From the NCBI GenBank assembly GCA_017632155.1, contig JAGBRZ010000185.1, positions 36,023-100,022 of the forward strand: a stretch of DNA of 64,000 nt, given 5' to 3'. Below the pieces are notes generated by a model that saw only the letters and a list, made by a program, of their open reading frames with translations, did no database searches and was not told the origin of the DNA. Shown piece after piece: positions 17,690 to 25,615 of this stretch; position 1 is the stretch's first letter, and every line of letters begins with the position of its first letter. The position numbers were made by a program, and so were the translations under genes. This stretch comes from Clostridia bacterium. GTDB lineage: Bacteria; Bacillota_A; Clostridia; Oscillospirales; CAG-272.

Positions 17690-18095
17690 TGTGGTTCTCC
17701 TGAAGAAAATAGTTTTTGATGGTTTCGTAGAAGACGGTGAGGTCGGAAAATTTCTGCTTTGTGATCTGGAAGCCTATGGGGAAATGCGTGCCCGAGTCTA
17801 CGACGCAGTACAGGCATGGATAGGTTTCCGGCGGCAGGACTTCCCGCATATCGTTTTTGTACCAACTGAGATATTTTGCCAGGGATTGGAAATCGGCTTC
17901 GGTATGGAGGGTGTACAGGCGTGCTTCTTTGTCGCCGTCGATGGTGATGGGCCATGGAACCTGGATGTACAGGAGTCTGGAACCGGCTTCGGCGGCTCGT
18001 CTGGCTTCTTCGTGAGTGCGGCAGGCGGCTTCGCTTGAGAATTCGTAGCCGTCGTCGCTATACCAGTAGGTTTTGGTTACTTCTTCTTTTCTCAT
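17676..18095 (-). CDS. hypothetical protein, 139 aa
   Basis: The start at ATG 18095 (or the adjacent ATG 18098) is chosen because GCCGGAGG lies just upstream; a longer frame begins inside the neighbour. The N-terminus (YWYSDDGYEFSSEAACRTHEE) is the D-G-x-x-F-x-x-x-x-x-C-x-x-x-E pattern also present in the 32314 gene. C-terminal LPPETYPCLYCVVDSG then a helix. Function unknown. Confidence 0.75.
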   Translation of the reverse strand: MRKEEVTKTYWYSDDGYEFSSEAACRTHEEARRAAEAGSRLLYIQVPWPITIDGDKEARLYTLHTEADFQSLAKYLSWYKNDMREVLPPETYPCLYCVVDSGTHFPIGFQITKQKFSDLTVFYETIKNYFLQENHNELQ

Positions 18096-18352
18096 CATGC
18101 CTCCGGCTCTGCAGCTCTGCGGTTTAGCCATTCTTCGGCAGATTCGAGAGTGTCATAAAATACATCATACATATTCATCATAGGGCAGTCTTCATGTGCG
18201 CCGGTTGCTTGGTTGTGAACAATCATATAGGACAGACCAGACCAGGGATCTTCGAGATAATCCTGGCCATGGATATTGCCTTCGTCGTCACATATATGAG
18301 CGTAAAAGTCGCCGCCGCAGAACGGACAGGGTTTTGTGTTTAGTTTGATCAT
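18095..18352 (-). CDS. Lar-like restriction-alleviation family protein
   Basis: The start at ATG 18352 is supported by overlap with the upstream stop region. The 85-residue protein opens with a zinc-knuckle motif (KPCPFCGG), has a later cysteine (EDCPM), and ends with a helix ESAEEWLNRRAAE. This is the Lar layout: CPFCGG near the N-terminus and A-x-x-x-W-N-x-R near the end. E. coli Rac-prophage Lar reduces EcoKI restriction, but most phage relatives are assigned by fold only. An anti-restriction role is inference. Confidence 0.65.
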   Translation of the reverse strand: MIKLNTKPCPFCGGDFYAHICDDEGNIHGQDYLEDPWSGLSYMIVHNQATGAHEDCPMMNMYDVFYDTLESAEEWLNRRAAEPEA

Positions 18353-18720
18353 GACTCTTCCTCTGTTTCTTCTTCCATTTCCTCCGCCCAGCACTGTGAA
18401 CAGTTCAGTTCTTTGCAGTTGGTGGGTGTACCGTAAATATGTTCACGGCAGAAATCCAGAAATCCGTGCTCGTTCAGTTTTGCATTGGGGAATTTTTTGA
18501 GGAAGTCCTGCTGGTATGTCTTGATGTGCAATGCTGCCCAGTTTTCGATGATCTTTGCGGATTCGGTCAGGAGGTCTTCAGGAATCTCGCAAAGAGGTTC
18601 GTCTGACAGGAATCTGCACAGATTGAAAATAGGGCAAGCATTGCATGTGTCGTGGGCGTGATGCTTACATATCTTGCCGATCGTCCGCAGGGTTCCGGTG
18701 ACTTCGTTTCTGGTGATCAT
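18349..18720 (-). CDS. cysteine-rich protein, 123 aa
   Basis: The start is ATG 18720, which overlaps the stop of the upstream membrane protein (GAATGATC). Seven cysteines are grouped at both ends (CKHHAHDTCNACPIFNLC and CKELNCSQC), a likely metal-binding arrangement. It ends in an acidic tail. Function unknown. Confidence 0.7.
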   Translation of the reverse strand: MITRNEVTGTLRTIGKICKHHAHDTCNACPIFNLCRFLSDEPLCEIPEDLLTESAKIIENWAALHIKTYQQDFLKKFPNAKLNEHGFLDFCREHIYGTPTNCKELNCSQCWAEEMEEETEEES

Positions 18721-18896
18721 TCCTTGTTTCCTCCTTTGCGGTTCTGCCATTTTTCTTTCAGCCAGTCGATGATGTCTGTTTCTTCTTCAAGCCACTGGTA
18801 TACGAAGGCGGCGCTAAGAAACAGAAATCCGAAAGTTCCTACGATAATGACAATGGCAAGGCAGACAAGGAAAGTGTTCCACACAAACATTCCCAT
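18717..18896 (-). CDS. small membrane protein, 59 aa
   Basis: Reads MGMFVWNTFLVCLAIVII at the start. One hydrophobic helix spans about residues 8-32, followed by an acidic-basic cytosolic tail (WLEEETDIIDWLKEKW). A ribosome site (GGAGGAAACC) precedes the ATG. It is coupled to the downstream gene by overlapping stop and start. Function unknown. Confidence 0.65.
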   Translation of the reverse strand: MGMFVWNTFLVCLAIVIIVGTFGFLFLSAAFVYQWLEEETDIIDWLKEKWQNRKGGNKE

Positions 18897-18897
18897 A

Positions 18898-19644
18898 TCA
18901 GGTTTCCTCCTTCAGGAAGAATTCTCTGGTATAGGGGAGGGTCAGGATCCAGTCGCACATATCTTTCCATTCCTGCAGTTTATGGTTGCGTCTTGCGTAG
19001 TACATATTCAGCAGGTTTTCGTAGTTCCCTGTCCATGTGCGCATCTGGTTGTAGCTTGTGGGGAGGAGTTCGATCATCTGGAGCCAGGCGGTTTTGTCGT
19101 TGGGTTCGTAGATCACGGGGGAGCCAAAGAGGTCTTCTGCTGCGCCGCCGTTGTTGAAGATATCCCGCCAGAAGTTCAGCTCTTCAATGGTGGCGTTCAG
19201 AACCTGCATGGATCTGGGGGTCAGGTTTTCGTGAGAGAAATCGGCAGGGGTGAATTCCTTGGCGTGGATCTTATGCATGGTGCTGCAGCTGTTGGCGGTG
19301 GTGGCTACCTTATATGTATCGGCTTCTTTCCACCAGTACAGGGGGGCGGTGATGTCTACGGATACGAAGATCTGGCGCAGGAATTTGCGGTCGTCGCTGC
19401 CGCCATTGATCAGGGTTTTGGCCAGCTTCATGTCGTTTTCGCCGATAACAAAAATAGGTTCTGCCGGGATACCACACTGATCGTATCCGCAAAGATTACA
19501 CCAATGAGGTTCTTCTTCGGGGCCGAGAGCTGTACATGGTGTCTTGTATTCGCTGTCGCTTTTCGCCCAGGAATTCATGGGATTGCGCATCCCCCGGATT
19601 GCGTTATCAAGGTTCATGACGGACGTTCGTTCAAGCTTGATCAT
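18898..19644 (-). CDS. ThyX-like (FAD-dependent thymidylate synthase-related) protein, 248 aa
   Basis: The start at ATG 19644 follows AAAGGAGACAAA. The sequence contains YWWKEADTYKVATTANSC, MHKIHAKEF and, near the end, TGNYENLLNMYYARRNHKLQEW, which resembles the C-terminal region of ThyX (N-x-x-x-L-x-x-x-x-x-x-R...). The classic RHRxxS signature is not intact, so enzymatic activity is uncertain. Relatives are common in clostridial phages. A role in dTMP supply is inference. An 18-bp palindrome lies in its 5' leader. Confidence 0.5.
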   Translation of the reverse strand: MIKLERTSVMNLDNAIRGMRNPMNSWAKSDSEYKTPCTALGPEEEPHWCNLCGYDQCGIPAEPIFVIGENDMKLAKTLINGGSDDRKFLRQIFVSVDITAPLYWWKEADTYKVATTANSCSTMHKIHAKEFTPADFSHENLTPRSMQVLNATIEELNFWRDIFNNGGAAEDLFGSPVIYEPNDKTAWLQMIELLPTSYNQMRTWTGNYENLLNMYYARRNHKLQEWKDMCDWILTLPYTREFFLKEET

Positions 19645-19662
19645 TTTGTCTCCTTTACAGGT

Positions 19663-19680
19663 ATGTATTTCCAAATACAT
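19663..19680. promoter_or_regulatory. palindrome ATGTATTT-CC-AAATACAT in the thyX-like leader
   Basis: A perfect 8-bp inverted repeat with a 2-base centre, 19 bases upstream of the 19644 start and 106 bases downstream of the ArgR gene. Its size and AT-rich arms fit an ArgR-type operator (about 18 bp, palindromic), or it acts as a hairpin in the leader. A second palindrome, CGACTGCAGTCG, lies at 19684-19695. No clear -10/-35 pair was found between 19681 and 19785; the motif ATGCAATGT (19763-19771) is discussed under findings. Confidence 0.55.
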
Positions 19681-19785
19681 CACGACTGCAGTCGAGCCGG
19701 GATGACGTATTGGCAGTAGTGTGAATTGCGCATAGTTGTAGTTGATACATTTCCTTTGTTCGATGCAATGTAATTATCAGGGGAT

Positions 19786-20241
19786 TTAATAGACAACGCT
19801 GCGGATCTTGTCGGCGATACGGAGCGCTGTTTCGGTATCTTTTGTAGCTACCATGACGGTATCGAAGCCGGCCACGGTGCCGATGATTTCCGGGTCTTCT
19901 GCGGCGTCCAGTGCGCTGGCTACGGCAGAGGCGCCGGCGTTGAAGGTTTTCACGATCACCAGATTGGCGGCGGTGCGGACATCGGCGATCATGGAGGACA
20001 GGTTTGCGCTGTTTATGTAGTCTTTGGCGTTGACGATGCCGTTATGGGGCAGTCTGTAGGCGTAATGGCCGGTTTCTGTCATTTGCTTCTGGATACCCAG
20101 CTCGCGGATATCGGCTCTGAGTACAGAGGGACTTACCAAGGCGCCGTGCTGCTTCATGAGATCCGCCAGTTCCTCCTGTGTCTGGATATCCCGGCCGGAC
20201 ACCAGCATGGACAGGAGTTTCAGCCTGTTCTTTTTCTGCAT
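19786..20241 (-). CDS. argR: ArgR-type arginine repressor
   Basis: 151 residues, the normal ArgR length. The N-terminal winged helix (1-70) has LLSMLVSGRDIQTQEELADLM and the recognition region SPSVLRADIRELG (usual S-x-x-T-x-x-R-D). The C-terminal oligomerisation and arginine-binding domain has NLVIVKTFNAGASAVASALD (95-114) and IIGTVAGFDTVMVAT (119-133), the hallmark GTIAGDDT region (here GTVAGFDT: F replaces D). The loss of one acidic residue may weaken arginine binding. A phage copy could retarget host arginine or catabolic control or act as a phage switch. Confidence 0.93.
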   Translation of the reverse strand: MQKKNRLKLLSMLVSGRDIQTQEELADLMKQHGALVSPSVLRADIRELGIQKQMTETGHYAYRLPHNGIVNAKDYINSANLSSMIADVRTAANLVIVKTFNAGASAVASALDAAEDPEIIGTVAGFDTVMVATKDTETALRIADKIRSVVY

Positions 20242-20413
20242 ACGCTTCCCTTTTCGATTTCGGAATTGCCGAGTCTATTGACCCGGGCTGCTGGAATCCG
20301 GAAGAGTTGAACTTCCGATGTTTGCACCGGCGATCCCATGTATTGGTAGATGCTTTGTAATTAGTAGGCGGTATGTATGGACGATACGGAATGGAATCCT
20401 ATCGTCCTGTAGA
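20242..20413 (-). promoter_or_regulatory. argR leader / intergenic region with hairpins
   Basis: 172 bases without a gene. Just after the MrpR-like stop, a hairpin GGACGATA-13-TATCGTCC (20379-20407) has no U tract. A second hairpin, CGGAAG-7-CTTCCG, lies near 20295-20313. ATGTAT occurs twice (near 20337 and 20373), echoing the palindrome at 19663. A promoter for argR is expected here, but no strong -35/-10 pair stands out. Confidence 0.45.
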
Positions 20414-21436
20414 TTATTTTTGCAGATAATTACGGCAGTTTTTCTGCACATATGTGAGCCACTCGGAGTAATCCCGGCGGACTTTGGTAGCGGCGCATAC
20501 ATCGCCGTTCAGGTTCATCTTGATCAGAGACTCGACAGAATACCGTCCGCCCATTGCTCTTTCTGCCTGCATCATCTGCCAGCAGCGGCTGCTGACAACG
20601 ATATTCGTCAGGGTATAGAAGGCATTATCGCCTGTTTCTGCCATACGGCGGGTATTGAAAACGCCCAATTTCCGGTAGATAGCGTGGCGGGTGAGCGGGC
20701 GGCGGGAGTGGACGGAGGGGCGCTGGTTTTCGTTTTTTACGGTACGTCTAATGAAATACTCGGAATCTACGGTGAAGTAGGCTGTGTTTCCGAATTCTAT
20801 GGAAATACAGTGATCGTTGTTTCTGTACCGCTGCAGATACGGAATAAACTCTTTGGTGATCTCAATCGTCATATCTCTGACTGTCACGGTACTGCAGTCT
20901 TCGCTGACGTCTGTATTTTTCAGGACACAAATGTCCTGTATGCTTATACCGTCCCATGCAAGCATCAGGGCGGCGCAGAGGCTGTCCGGGGAATCTTTGA
21001 ACATGGACTTCAGAAGATCCAGGAGGTGATCCGGGGAAGCTACATATGCGCGGGTTTCTTCGGTTTGGATTTCGGCTTCGTCTGTGTTTTGGAAATCCAT
21101 ATTCTGCGCTTCGTCCGGGTCGGACATGGTCAGGTCATTGATAGGGAACAGGATGGACTTCTTAATGTCTTTCAGGGCTTCGAGCTTTTCCTGCTGGTCG
21201 GTACACGCTTCCCCGCCCCACTCGAAATACATTCTCAGAGCGACCTTCTGATGGGTGAAGCTGTTATGGCCGCAGCTGTACAGGTAATCGTTCAGTTTTC
21301 TGCGGAACAGGTCGTCACAGGGCACGTTTATGAAATCGTAATTACCGTTGGTTTTCTGCCATTTGGAATACCTCCCGGCGAAGCGGGCAACGGACATATG
21401 CCCCGGGTAATTTTCTTTGAATTCGCTTAGTTTCAT
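20414..21436 (-). CDS. tyrosine-recombinase-fold protein, MrpR/YopR-like repressor candidate
   Basis: The start is ATG 21436 (MKLSEFKENYPG); an upstream extension to 21517 overlaps MazF without a ribosome site. The 340 residues resemble integrase-type proteins: an N-terminal SAM-like helical part (30-90) and a catalytic-like core with SLCAALMLAWDGISIQDICV and RRPLTRHAIYRKLG. The full R-H-R-Y set of an active recombinase is not evident. MrpR of phage SPbeta is such an inactive recombinase used as lytic repressor. Its position after MazF under a strong promoter with a candidate operator fits a repressor role. Confidence 0.6.
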   Translation of the reverse strand: MKLSEFKENYPGHMSVARFAGRYSKWQKTNGNYDFINVPCDDLFRRKLNDYLYSCGHNSFTHQKVALRMYFEWGGEACTDQQEKLEALKDIKKSILFPINDLTMSDPDEAQNMDFQNTDEAEIQTEETRAYVASPDHLLDLLKSMFKDSPDSLCAALMLAWDGISIQDICVLKNTDVSEDCSTVTVRDMTIEITKEFIPYLQRYRNNDHCISIEFGNTAYFTVDSEYFIRRTVKNENQRPSVHSRRPLTRHAIYRKLGVFNTRRMAETGDNAFYTLTNIVVSSRCWQMMQAERAMGGRYSVESLIKMNLNGDVCAATKVRRDYSEWLTYVQKNCRNYLQK

Positions 21437-21446
21437 GGTCTTATCC

Positions 21447-21842
21447 TCACGATGATTTGATGCTGCAGAATGGGTACTGCAGGTGCATGGCAATGGCGAT
21501 TCTGCGGATGGTTTCATCGTCCGCCACCCAGATCCGCTGAGACTGGATATTTTCCTTCGGCACGGGGCGCATCTGCTCCACCAGTGCGATGCTGGATCTG
21601 AGGCTGCCGTTTGCCGGGATGTGTACGTGCATGGGCAGGTGCTTTGCGAACTTGCCGTGACTGGTCGTGAGGGGAATCACATTGACCAGCGGACTATGCA
21701 GATTTCCGATGTCGTTGGAAACGATGATACCCGGGCGGAGTCCCGCCTGGATACCAAAGCCTCCCTCAGGGAAGTCGATATAGTACACTTCTCCGATCTT
21801 GAATGTGCGCTTGGGTACGAGGATGTCTGTTTTGGTTGCCAT
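21447..21842 (-). CDS. MazF/PemK-type toxin or regulator
   Basis: 131 residues of the MazF fold: FKIGEVYYIDFPEGGFGIQAG (start), R-P-G-I-I-VSND (the RPxxIVSN strand), VNVIPLTTS, SSIALVEQMRPVPKE (the S-x-x-x-x-E-Q-x-R-x-[IV] strand), and the C-terminal helix. MazF enzymes cut mRNA at short sequences. No antitoxin gene lies next to it: upstream is the promoter and an unrelated gene, and downstream is the MrpR-like gene. The MrpR-like protein or an unlinked gene may restrain it, or it may be an early host mRNA nuclease. Confidence 0.88.
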   Translation of the reverse strand: MATKTDILVPKRTFKIGEVYYIDFPEGGFGIQAGLRPGIIVSNDIGNLHSPLVNVIPLTTSHGKFAKHLPMHVHIPANGSLRSSIALVEQMRPVPKENIQSQRIWVADDETIRRIAIAMHLQYPFCSIKSS

Positions 21843-21872
21843 ATACCGGCCTCCTTTTCTTGTTGTGACTGT

Positions 21873-21901
21873 ATTATAGCATAGTCCGTTGGCATTGTCA
21901 A
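21873..21901 (-). promoter_or_regulatory. consensus SigA promoter for mazF-mrpR
   Basis: On the minus strand TTGACA (21901-21896), 17-base spacer, TATAAT (21878-21873). The mazF start is about 31 bases downstream of the -10 box. The sequence just upstream of -35 (AATCACATTGCAT then AACCTA) is shared with the promoter at 50938. Confidence 0.88.
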
Positions 21902-21923
21902 TAGGTTATGCAATGTGATTGTG

Positions 21924-22568
21924 TTAAGAATTTATGAATCTTCCGGGCGAAGCATCCTCCTCCGGGAACTGGAAACCCGCGCCGGCCAGGGCCTCGGGGT
22001 TCAGGTACGGGAAAATCATGGTATCGCAGCGGGAACCGTTTTCTCTCTGGATGGTCATCAGCAGGTTCATGCCGTCGGGGCTGAGCCATGCTGCGTTATA
22101 GGAAGCGCCGTCGGATCCTTCGGGATACACGTACGACTCTCCGATCAGCCGGAAGTTCGGCAGGGATGCGCTTTTCAGGTCATGGTCTGTGCGGATCCGG
22201 CCTATGTCCCGCTGCAGGATATTGTCATGCCAGAGGCTCATGTAATGCAGGCAGGCACAGCGGAGGGCCGAGATATTCTCTTCGTAGCTATATTCCGGGT
22301 ATGCCTCGAAAAGATCTCCGGCGCTCTTTACGCCAAGATACAGATCACGATCCTGTATGGATTTCGAGCGGTTCCGGAACCCGGCGGGGTCTATGTACTG
22401 CAGCCAGCAGCCAAGCTGCATACACTGTTCTTGCACATCTTCCAGATATTCCAGCGCTTCTTCTTCATCGCACAGGGTATCCAGGATGGTTTCGGCGTTA
22501 TCGTATACGTCCGCCAGGGTTTCCAAATGTACTGTTTCGTCTTCGATTTCGGTCAGCAGTCTGATCAT
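21924..22568 (-). CDS. hypothetical protein, 214 aa
   Basis: Not recognised. The N-terminal third is helical and acidic (ETILDTLCDEEEALEYLED), the rest mixed. Contains GCWLQYIDPAGFRNR and a proline-rich beta part with WLSPDGMNLLM. No membrane segment. It ends just upstream of the mazF promoter, so it belongs to a separate transcription unit. Confidence 0.7.
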   Translation of the reverse strand: MIRLLTEIEDETVHLETLADVYDNAETILDTLCDEEEALEYLEDVQEQCMQLGCWLQYIDPAGFRNRSKSIQDRDLYLGVKSAGDLFEAYPEYSYEENISALRCACLHYMSLWHDNILQRDIGRIRTDHDLKSASLPNFRLIGESYVYPEGSDGASYNAAWLSPDGMNLLMTIQRENGSRCDTMIFPYLNPEALAGAGFQFPEEDASPGRFINS

Positions 22569-22648
22569 CAGTTATCACCTCTCCGTCTTTTTACAATATG
22601 TTCTTTCATGCTTCGTAAAATATGGGTTATATGTGGGGCAGGTCATTT

Positions 22649-23296
22649 TCATGCCTGCCACCGCCATATTTCGTCACAGTGTCTTTTATAGGCGCTGGCA
22701 AAACCCATGCCGCATCTGTCCGTAATGGTATACGGGATGAAGCCGCGCATGAGACATTCCAGCTCCAGCGTTGTGTACCCTTCCCTTTTCAGGTTTCTGC
22801 CGGATTCCTTTTCGGCTTTGAGAGTATAAAACAGCTCGCTCTCCACCCTTTTTGTCCGGGCTCTCATATCGATATCGTCCGGGATCAGACGGCAGCCCAG
22901 GGACATGAGCCACACGATCTCCAGATACTGTTCCGGCGGGGCGGTCTTGAACTGTCCGCTGACAGCATAAGTAAAGAAAGCAACGGCGGCGATTCCGATA
23001 TAACTGGCCACGTAGCCGATCAGGGTGGCTACAAGGAATGGTGTGCCGCCTTCCAATGTACCGCCGACACAGGCAAGGCAGGCGATGGTACAGGCGATGG
23101 TCACGGGGTGGTACAGGAGTTTGACGGCGACCATTCCGGCGACCTCCCTGTTATCCTCTGCGATTTTTGCGGTTACTTTATCATAGAACTCCTGATCGAT
23201 TTTTCTGTTGACGTAATTCTTGCCGCCGGCGATCAGGATTTCTCTTTTCTTTCTTTTTTCCTCGTATTTTTTCAGTTCTTCATCGGTTGCAGGCAT
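22649..23296 (-). CDS. membrane protein with two transmembrane helices, 215 aa
   Basis: A charged N-terminal helix (KKYEEKRKKREILIAGGKNY), then hydrophobic stretches at about 65-82 and 88-112 forming a hairpin in the membrane, and a cytosolic C-terminal domain with IPDDIDMRARTKRVESELFYTLK. Own promoter at 23344. Function unknown; a host-takeover or superinfection role is possible. Confidence 0.7.
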   Translation of the reverse strand: MPATDEELKKYEEKRKKREILIAGGKNYVNRKIDQEFYDKVTAKIAEDNREVAGMVAVKLLYHPVTIACTIACLACVGGTLEGGTPFLVATLIGYVASYIGIAAVAFFTYAVSGQFKTAPPEQYLEIVWLMSLGCRLIPDDIDMRARTKRVESELFYTLKAEKESGRNLKREGYTTLELECLMRGFIPYTITDRCGMGFASAYKRHCDEIWRWQA

Positions 23297-23343
23297 CTGC
23301 TCTTCCTCCTATACTGTGATCACTTGTTCGTTCTTGTGCGCTC

Positions 23344-23372
23344 ATTATAGCACACGAACACCTGTTTGTCAA
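23344..23372 (-). promoter_or_regulatory. consensus promoter with overlapping dyad
   Basis: TTGACA (23372-23367), 17 bases, TATAAT (23349-23344). An imperfect inverted repeat around the -10 box (GTTCTTGTGC on one side, GCACACGAAC on the other) could be an operator. It drives the 22649 membrane protein. Confidence 0.82.
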
Positions 23373-23402
23373 TGGGGTTTGGGAAAATTTGTTCGGATTT
23401 TG

Positions 23403-23756
23403 TTATTCGGCGGCGGACTCGAGGGCGGAATCGGCGTCGGTTGTGCTGTCAAGGAAGGTATTCAGGTCGTCCAGGATCTCGGATTCCAGTTTTTCGCGGA
23501 TATCGGAGAGGGGTTCGGGGTCCAGGGCTTCTTCGGCTTCCTGCAGATTGGAGATGGCGTCCTCCATTTTTTCGCCTTTTTCGCTGAGCTGGAGGGAGTC
23601 CGGCAGGTTATCGAAGGCTTCCTGTTCTTCTTCCTCCACCTCTGCGAGGATCTCACAGGCGGCGGAGAGCTGTTCTTCGGCCTGTTCGATGAGGGCGGCG
23701 GCGGCGGCGATATGATGGCGGGCTTCCCGGATGCGGTTTCGGCGGGCTTTGTTCAT
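23403..23756 (-). CDS. coiled-coil protein, 117 aa
   Basis: Almost entirely helical: a basic start (NKARRNRIREARHH), then an acidic Glu/Ala-rich coiled coil. Similar short coiled-coil proteins are common in Firmicutes phages; function unknown. Transcribed from the promoter at 23787. Confidence 0.75.
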   Translation of the reverse strand: MNKARRNRIREARHHIAAAAALIEQAEEQLSAACEILAEVEEEEQEAFDNLPDSLQLSEKGEKMEDAISNLQEAEEALDPEPLSDIREKLESEILDDLNTFLDSTTDADSALESAAE

Positions 23757-23786
23757 AGTCTTGTTCCTTTCTGTTTATATGATTGT

Positions 23787-23815
23787 ATTATACTGGGGAT
23801 TTTGGAATTTGTCAA
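23787..23815 (-). promoter_or_regulatory. consensus SigA promoter
   Basis: TTGACA (23815-23810), 17 bases, TATAAT (23792-23787), 31 bases before the ATG at 23756. Confidence 0.85.
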
Positions 23816-23854
23816 TCTGTAAATATTGGAAACTAAAAATGCAGTTCGGTATGG

Positions 23855-24241
23855 TTAGAACTGGTTTTCTGCCATGTAGTCGTCGAGCCACTGGCGGCAG
23901 TCCTCTGCGGTATCGGATGTATGATCGGAAATTGCACAGAAGAACGCCTCGAAGATGCATTCGGCGGCGATCTGGAAGGTGTCTTCGCCGTACATGGCTT
24001 CCAGTTCTGTCCAGTTGTCGTAGCCGAACATACCGAGGGCGATGCGGAGTTCTTCCTGTGCTTCCTTGTTGCCGAAGTAGTCCATGATGTCTACGATGCC
24101 GGTGAAAGCGCAATACTGATCCCGGCGGTTTTCCATCTGGACGAACTCGAATTCGGTTTCGCTGAGGCGGCGGGCGTACTGGTATGTATCGGGGTCGGTG
24201 CAGATCCATGCGATTGTTTTGGCGGTGGTATTGGTGGTCAT
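23855..24241 (-). CDS. hypothetical protein, 128 aa
   Basis: The start at ATG 24241 follows GGAGTAACCCAT; a longer frame to 24289 lacks a ribosome site. Acidic and mostly helical. The first part (TIAWICTDPDTYQYARRLSETEFEFVQ) suggests strand-helix-strand. Function unknown. Confidence 0.7.
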   Translation of the reverse strand: MTTNTTAKTIAWICTDPDTYQYARRLSETEFEFVQMENRRDQYCAFTGIVDIMDYFGNKEAQEELRIALGMFGYDNWTELEAMYGEDTFQIAAECIFEAFFCAISDHTSDTAEDCRQWLDDYMAENQF

Positions 24242-24275
24242 ATGGGTTACTCCTTTATATATTGTTCGGTGAATG

Positions 24276-24599
24276 TTATATAGTTTCATTACAGATGCTT
24301 ACAATCCCGCAAATAAAGCAGATTGTATCTATCAGGTTTTCGATGGAATCGATTCCGTATCCGGTTGCCATTTCTATCATATCGTTGCTTTGTTCTTCTA
24401 CGATCTCGCAGCAGTGGCACCACAGATTATCGATAACATCATAATACAGACTTATGTCCAGTCTTGCGTATTCTGACAGGGGACATTCCCATACCCGCTC
24501 ATCAAGCGTGGGCGGTTTTTCGCCGACTCCGTTCCAGAATTCGGGGTTCATTTGGGAGAAGAAAGCAACAGCAATTTCGTGGGCTTTTTCTCTTGTCAT
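24276..24599 (-). CDS. hypothetical protein, 107 aa
   Basis: Begins MTREKAHEIAVAFFSQ. Six cysteines lie mostly in the second half (WCHCCEIV and TICFICGIVSIC). Acidic, helical, not recognised. It follows GGAGTAACCCAT, the same leader as the next gene downstream, as if the short intergenic piece was duplicated. Confidence 0.65.
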   Translation of the reverse strand: MTREKAHEIAVAFFSQMNPEFWNGVGEKPPTLDERVWECPLSEYARLDISLYYDVIDNLWCHCCEIVEEQSNDMIEMATGYGIDSIENLIDTICFICGIVSICNETI

Positions 24600-24604
24600 A
24601 TGGG

Positions 24605-25000
24605 TTACTCCTTTTCGTTTATAGGTGTGATCAGGTTTGCGGATGCGAGGGTGTGATAGATGGATTCGATGATATCGGGCGGCATATCCTTATGGCAGTA
24701 GAAGAAATGCCGGATTTCGGATTCCATTTTGCGGTTGGTTATATACCGTTCGGCGGCTTCCTGTGTGGGGAACAGGAGAAAATCCTGGTTTTCGTTCATG
24801 CGGTCGGCGTACCGGTAGGTATCCAGCTCGAATTTGTAGATTCTGTGAGGGCCGTCGGATACGTAGAAATATTTGCGGGCGGTCTTTTCTACTATGAAAC
24901 GCAGGATTGTATTTTTGCGGTAATGGTATTCGGCGTTGCCCTGCGGGATGGCGTAGATAGACTGGCCGGGTTCTATGGGGAATGTGGGTGGGTTGGTCAT
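24605..25000 (-). CDS. hypothetical protein, 131 aa
   Basis: Begins with a proline-rich GQSIYAIPQG SH3-like start, followed by KYFYVSDGPHRIYKFELDTY beta strands and LLFPTQEAAERYI. The strand-then-TxEEAE helix layout recurs in several small genes here. Function unknown. Confidence 0.7.
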   Translation of the reverse strand: MTNPPTFPIEPGQSIYAIPQGNAEYHYRKNTILRFIVEKTARKYFYVSDGPHRIYKFELDTYRYADRMNENQDFLLFPTQEAAERYITNRKMESEIRHFFYCHKDMPPDIIESIYHTLASANLITPINEKE

Positions 25001-25248
25001 AGGGTATATACCTCTTCTGATGTTATTTCAGTGCCAAGCAGCATGCCGGCATTTTGGGCAGAGATGAACATACTGTACGAATCATCCCATATGTAATTCG
25101 CATTGAATACCTCAAGACTGGCCCAACCGTTCGTTTTGCACCAGTTTTCTGCCCAATCCCTCGGGACGGTAAACCACAGGATGATTTCCTTTTCAATATC
25201 ATCGCTACGTTCTGTAATTAAAGTGTCTACGTAGTATGTATTAGGCAT
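24997..25248 (-). CDS. hypothetical protein, 83 aa
   Basis: Small beta-alpha protein: YYVDTLITERSDDIEKEIILWF then NWCKTNGWASLEVFNANY. It overlaps the 24605 start by 4 bases. Not recognised. Confidence 0.65.
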   Translation of the reverse strand: MPNTYYVDTLITERSDDIEKEIILWFTVPRDWAENWCKTNGWASLEVFNANYIWDDSYSMFISAQNAGMLLGTEITSEEVYTL

Positions 25249-25249
25249 A

Positions 25250-25597
25250 TCAAATTTCCTCCAGGTTTCTTGAAAATTCGCCGGCCAGATACATTTTGCC
25301 GAGGTTATGAGCCTGGCGGAGTTCTCGTTCTGTGAGTTTGTCGATGCGGGTGAACGTCATGTGTTCTCCGGCGCGGATGTAGATTTCGGGGGCGCGGAGG
25401 GTTTCGTTCCATGCGTAGCGGTTATCAAATGCGGCGATGGAGTTTGTGTAGATTACGGCGCTTGGTCTGGCGGATTTATAATAATCCAGGTCTTCGATAT
25501 TGTTTGAGATGCCGAATTCTGCGGAAATGCAGTCGCATGATAATTCGGGGAGGTCAGCAGTTTCTCCCAAAGGGCCGTCTTCGAAATAGATTTTCAT
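25250..25597 (-). CDS. hypothetical protein, 115 aa
   Basis: Acidic; one cysteine pair (LSCDCI). The C-terminal half has RAGEHMTFTRIDKLTERELRQAHN, a strand followed by a helix. Not recognised. Confidence 0.65.
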   Translation of the reverse strand: MKIYFEDGPLGETADLPELSCDCISAEFGISNNIEDLDYYKSARPSAVIYTNSIAAFDNRYAWNETLRAPEIYIRAGEHMTFTRIDKLTERELRQAHNLGKMYLAGEFSRNLEEI

Positions 25598-25615
25598 GAT
25601 TCCTCCTGTTTTTCC

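Noticed and set aside
20242..20413. tRNA on the minus strand, suggested by a GGAAG-TTCAACT-CTTCC arm
   Set aside because: The T arm looks good, but no D arm, anticodon arm or matching acceptor strand is found at the right distance.
20414..21436. Active integrase
   Set aside because: The recombinase-like fold lacks an obvious full catalytic R-H-R-Y set, and no attachment site is visible nearby; a repressor role fits better.
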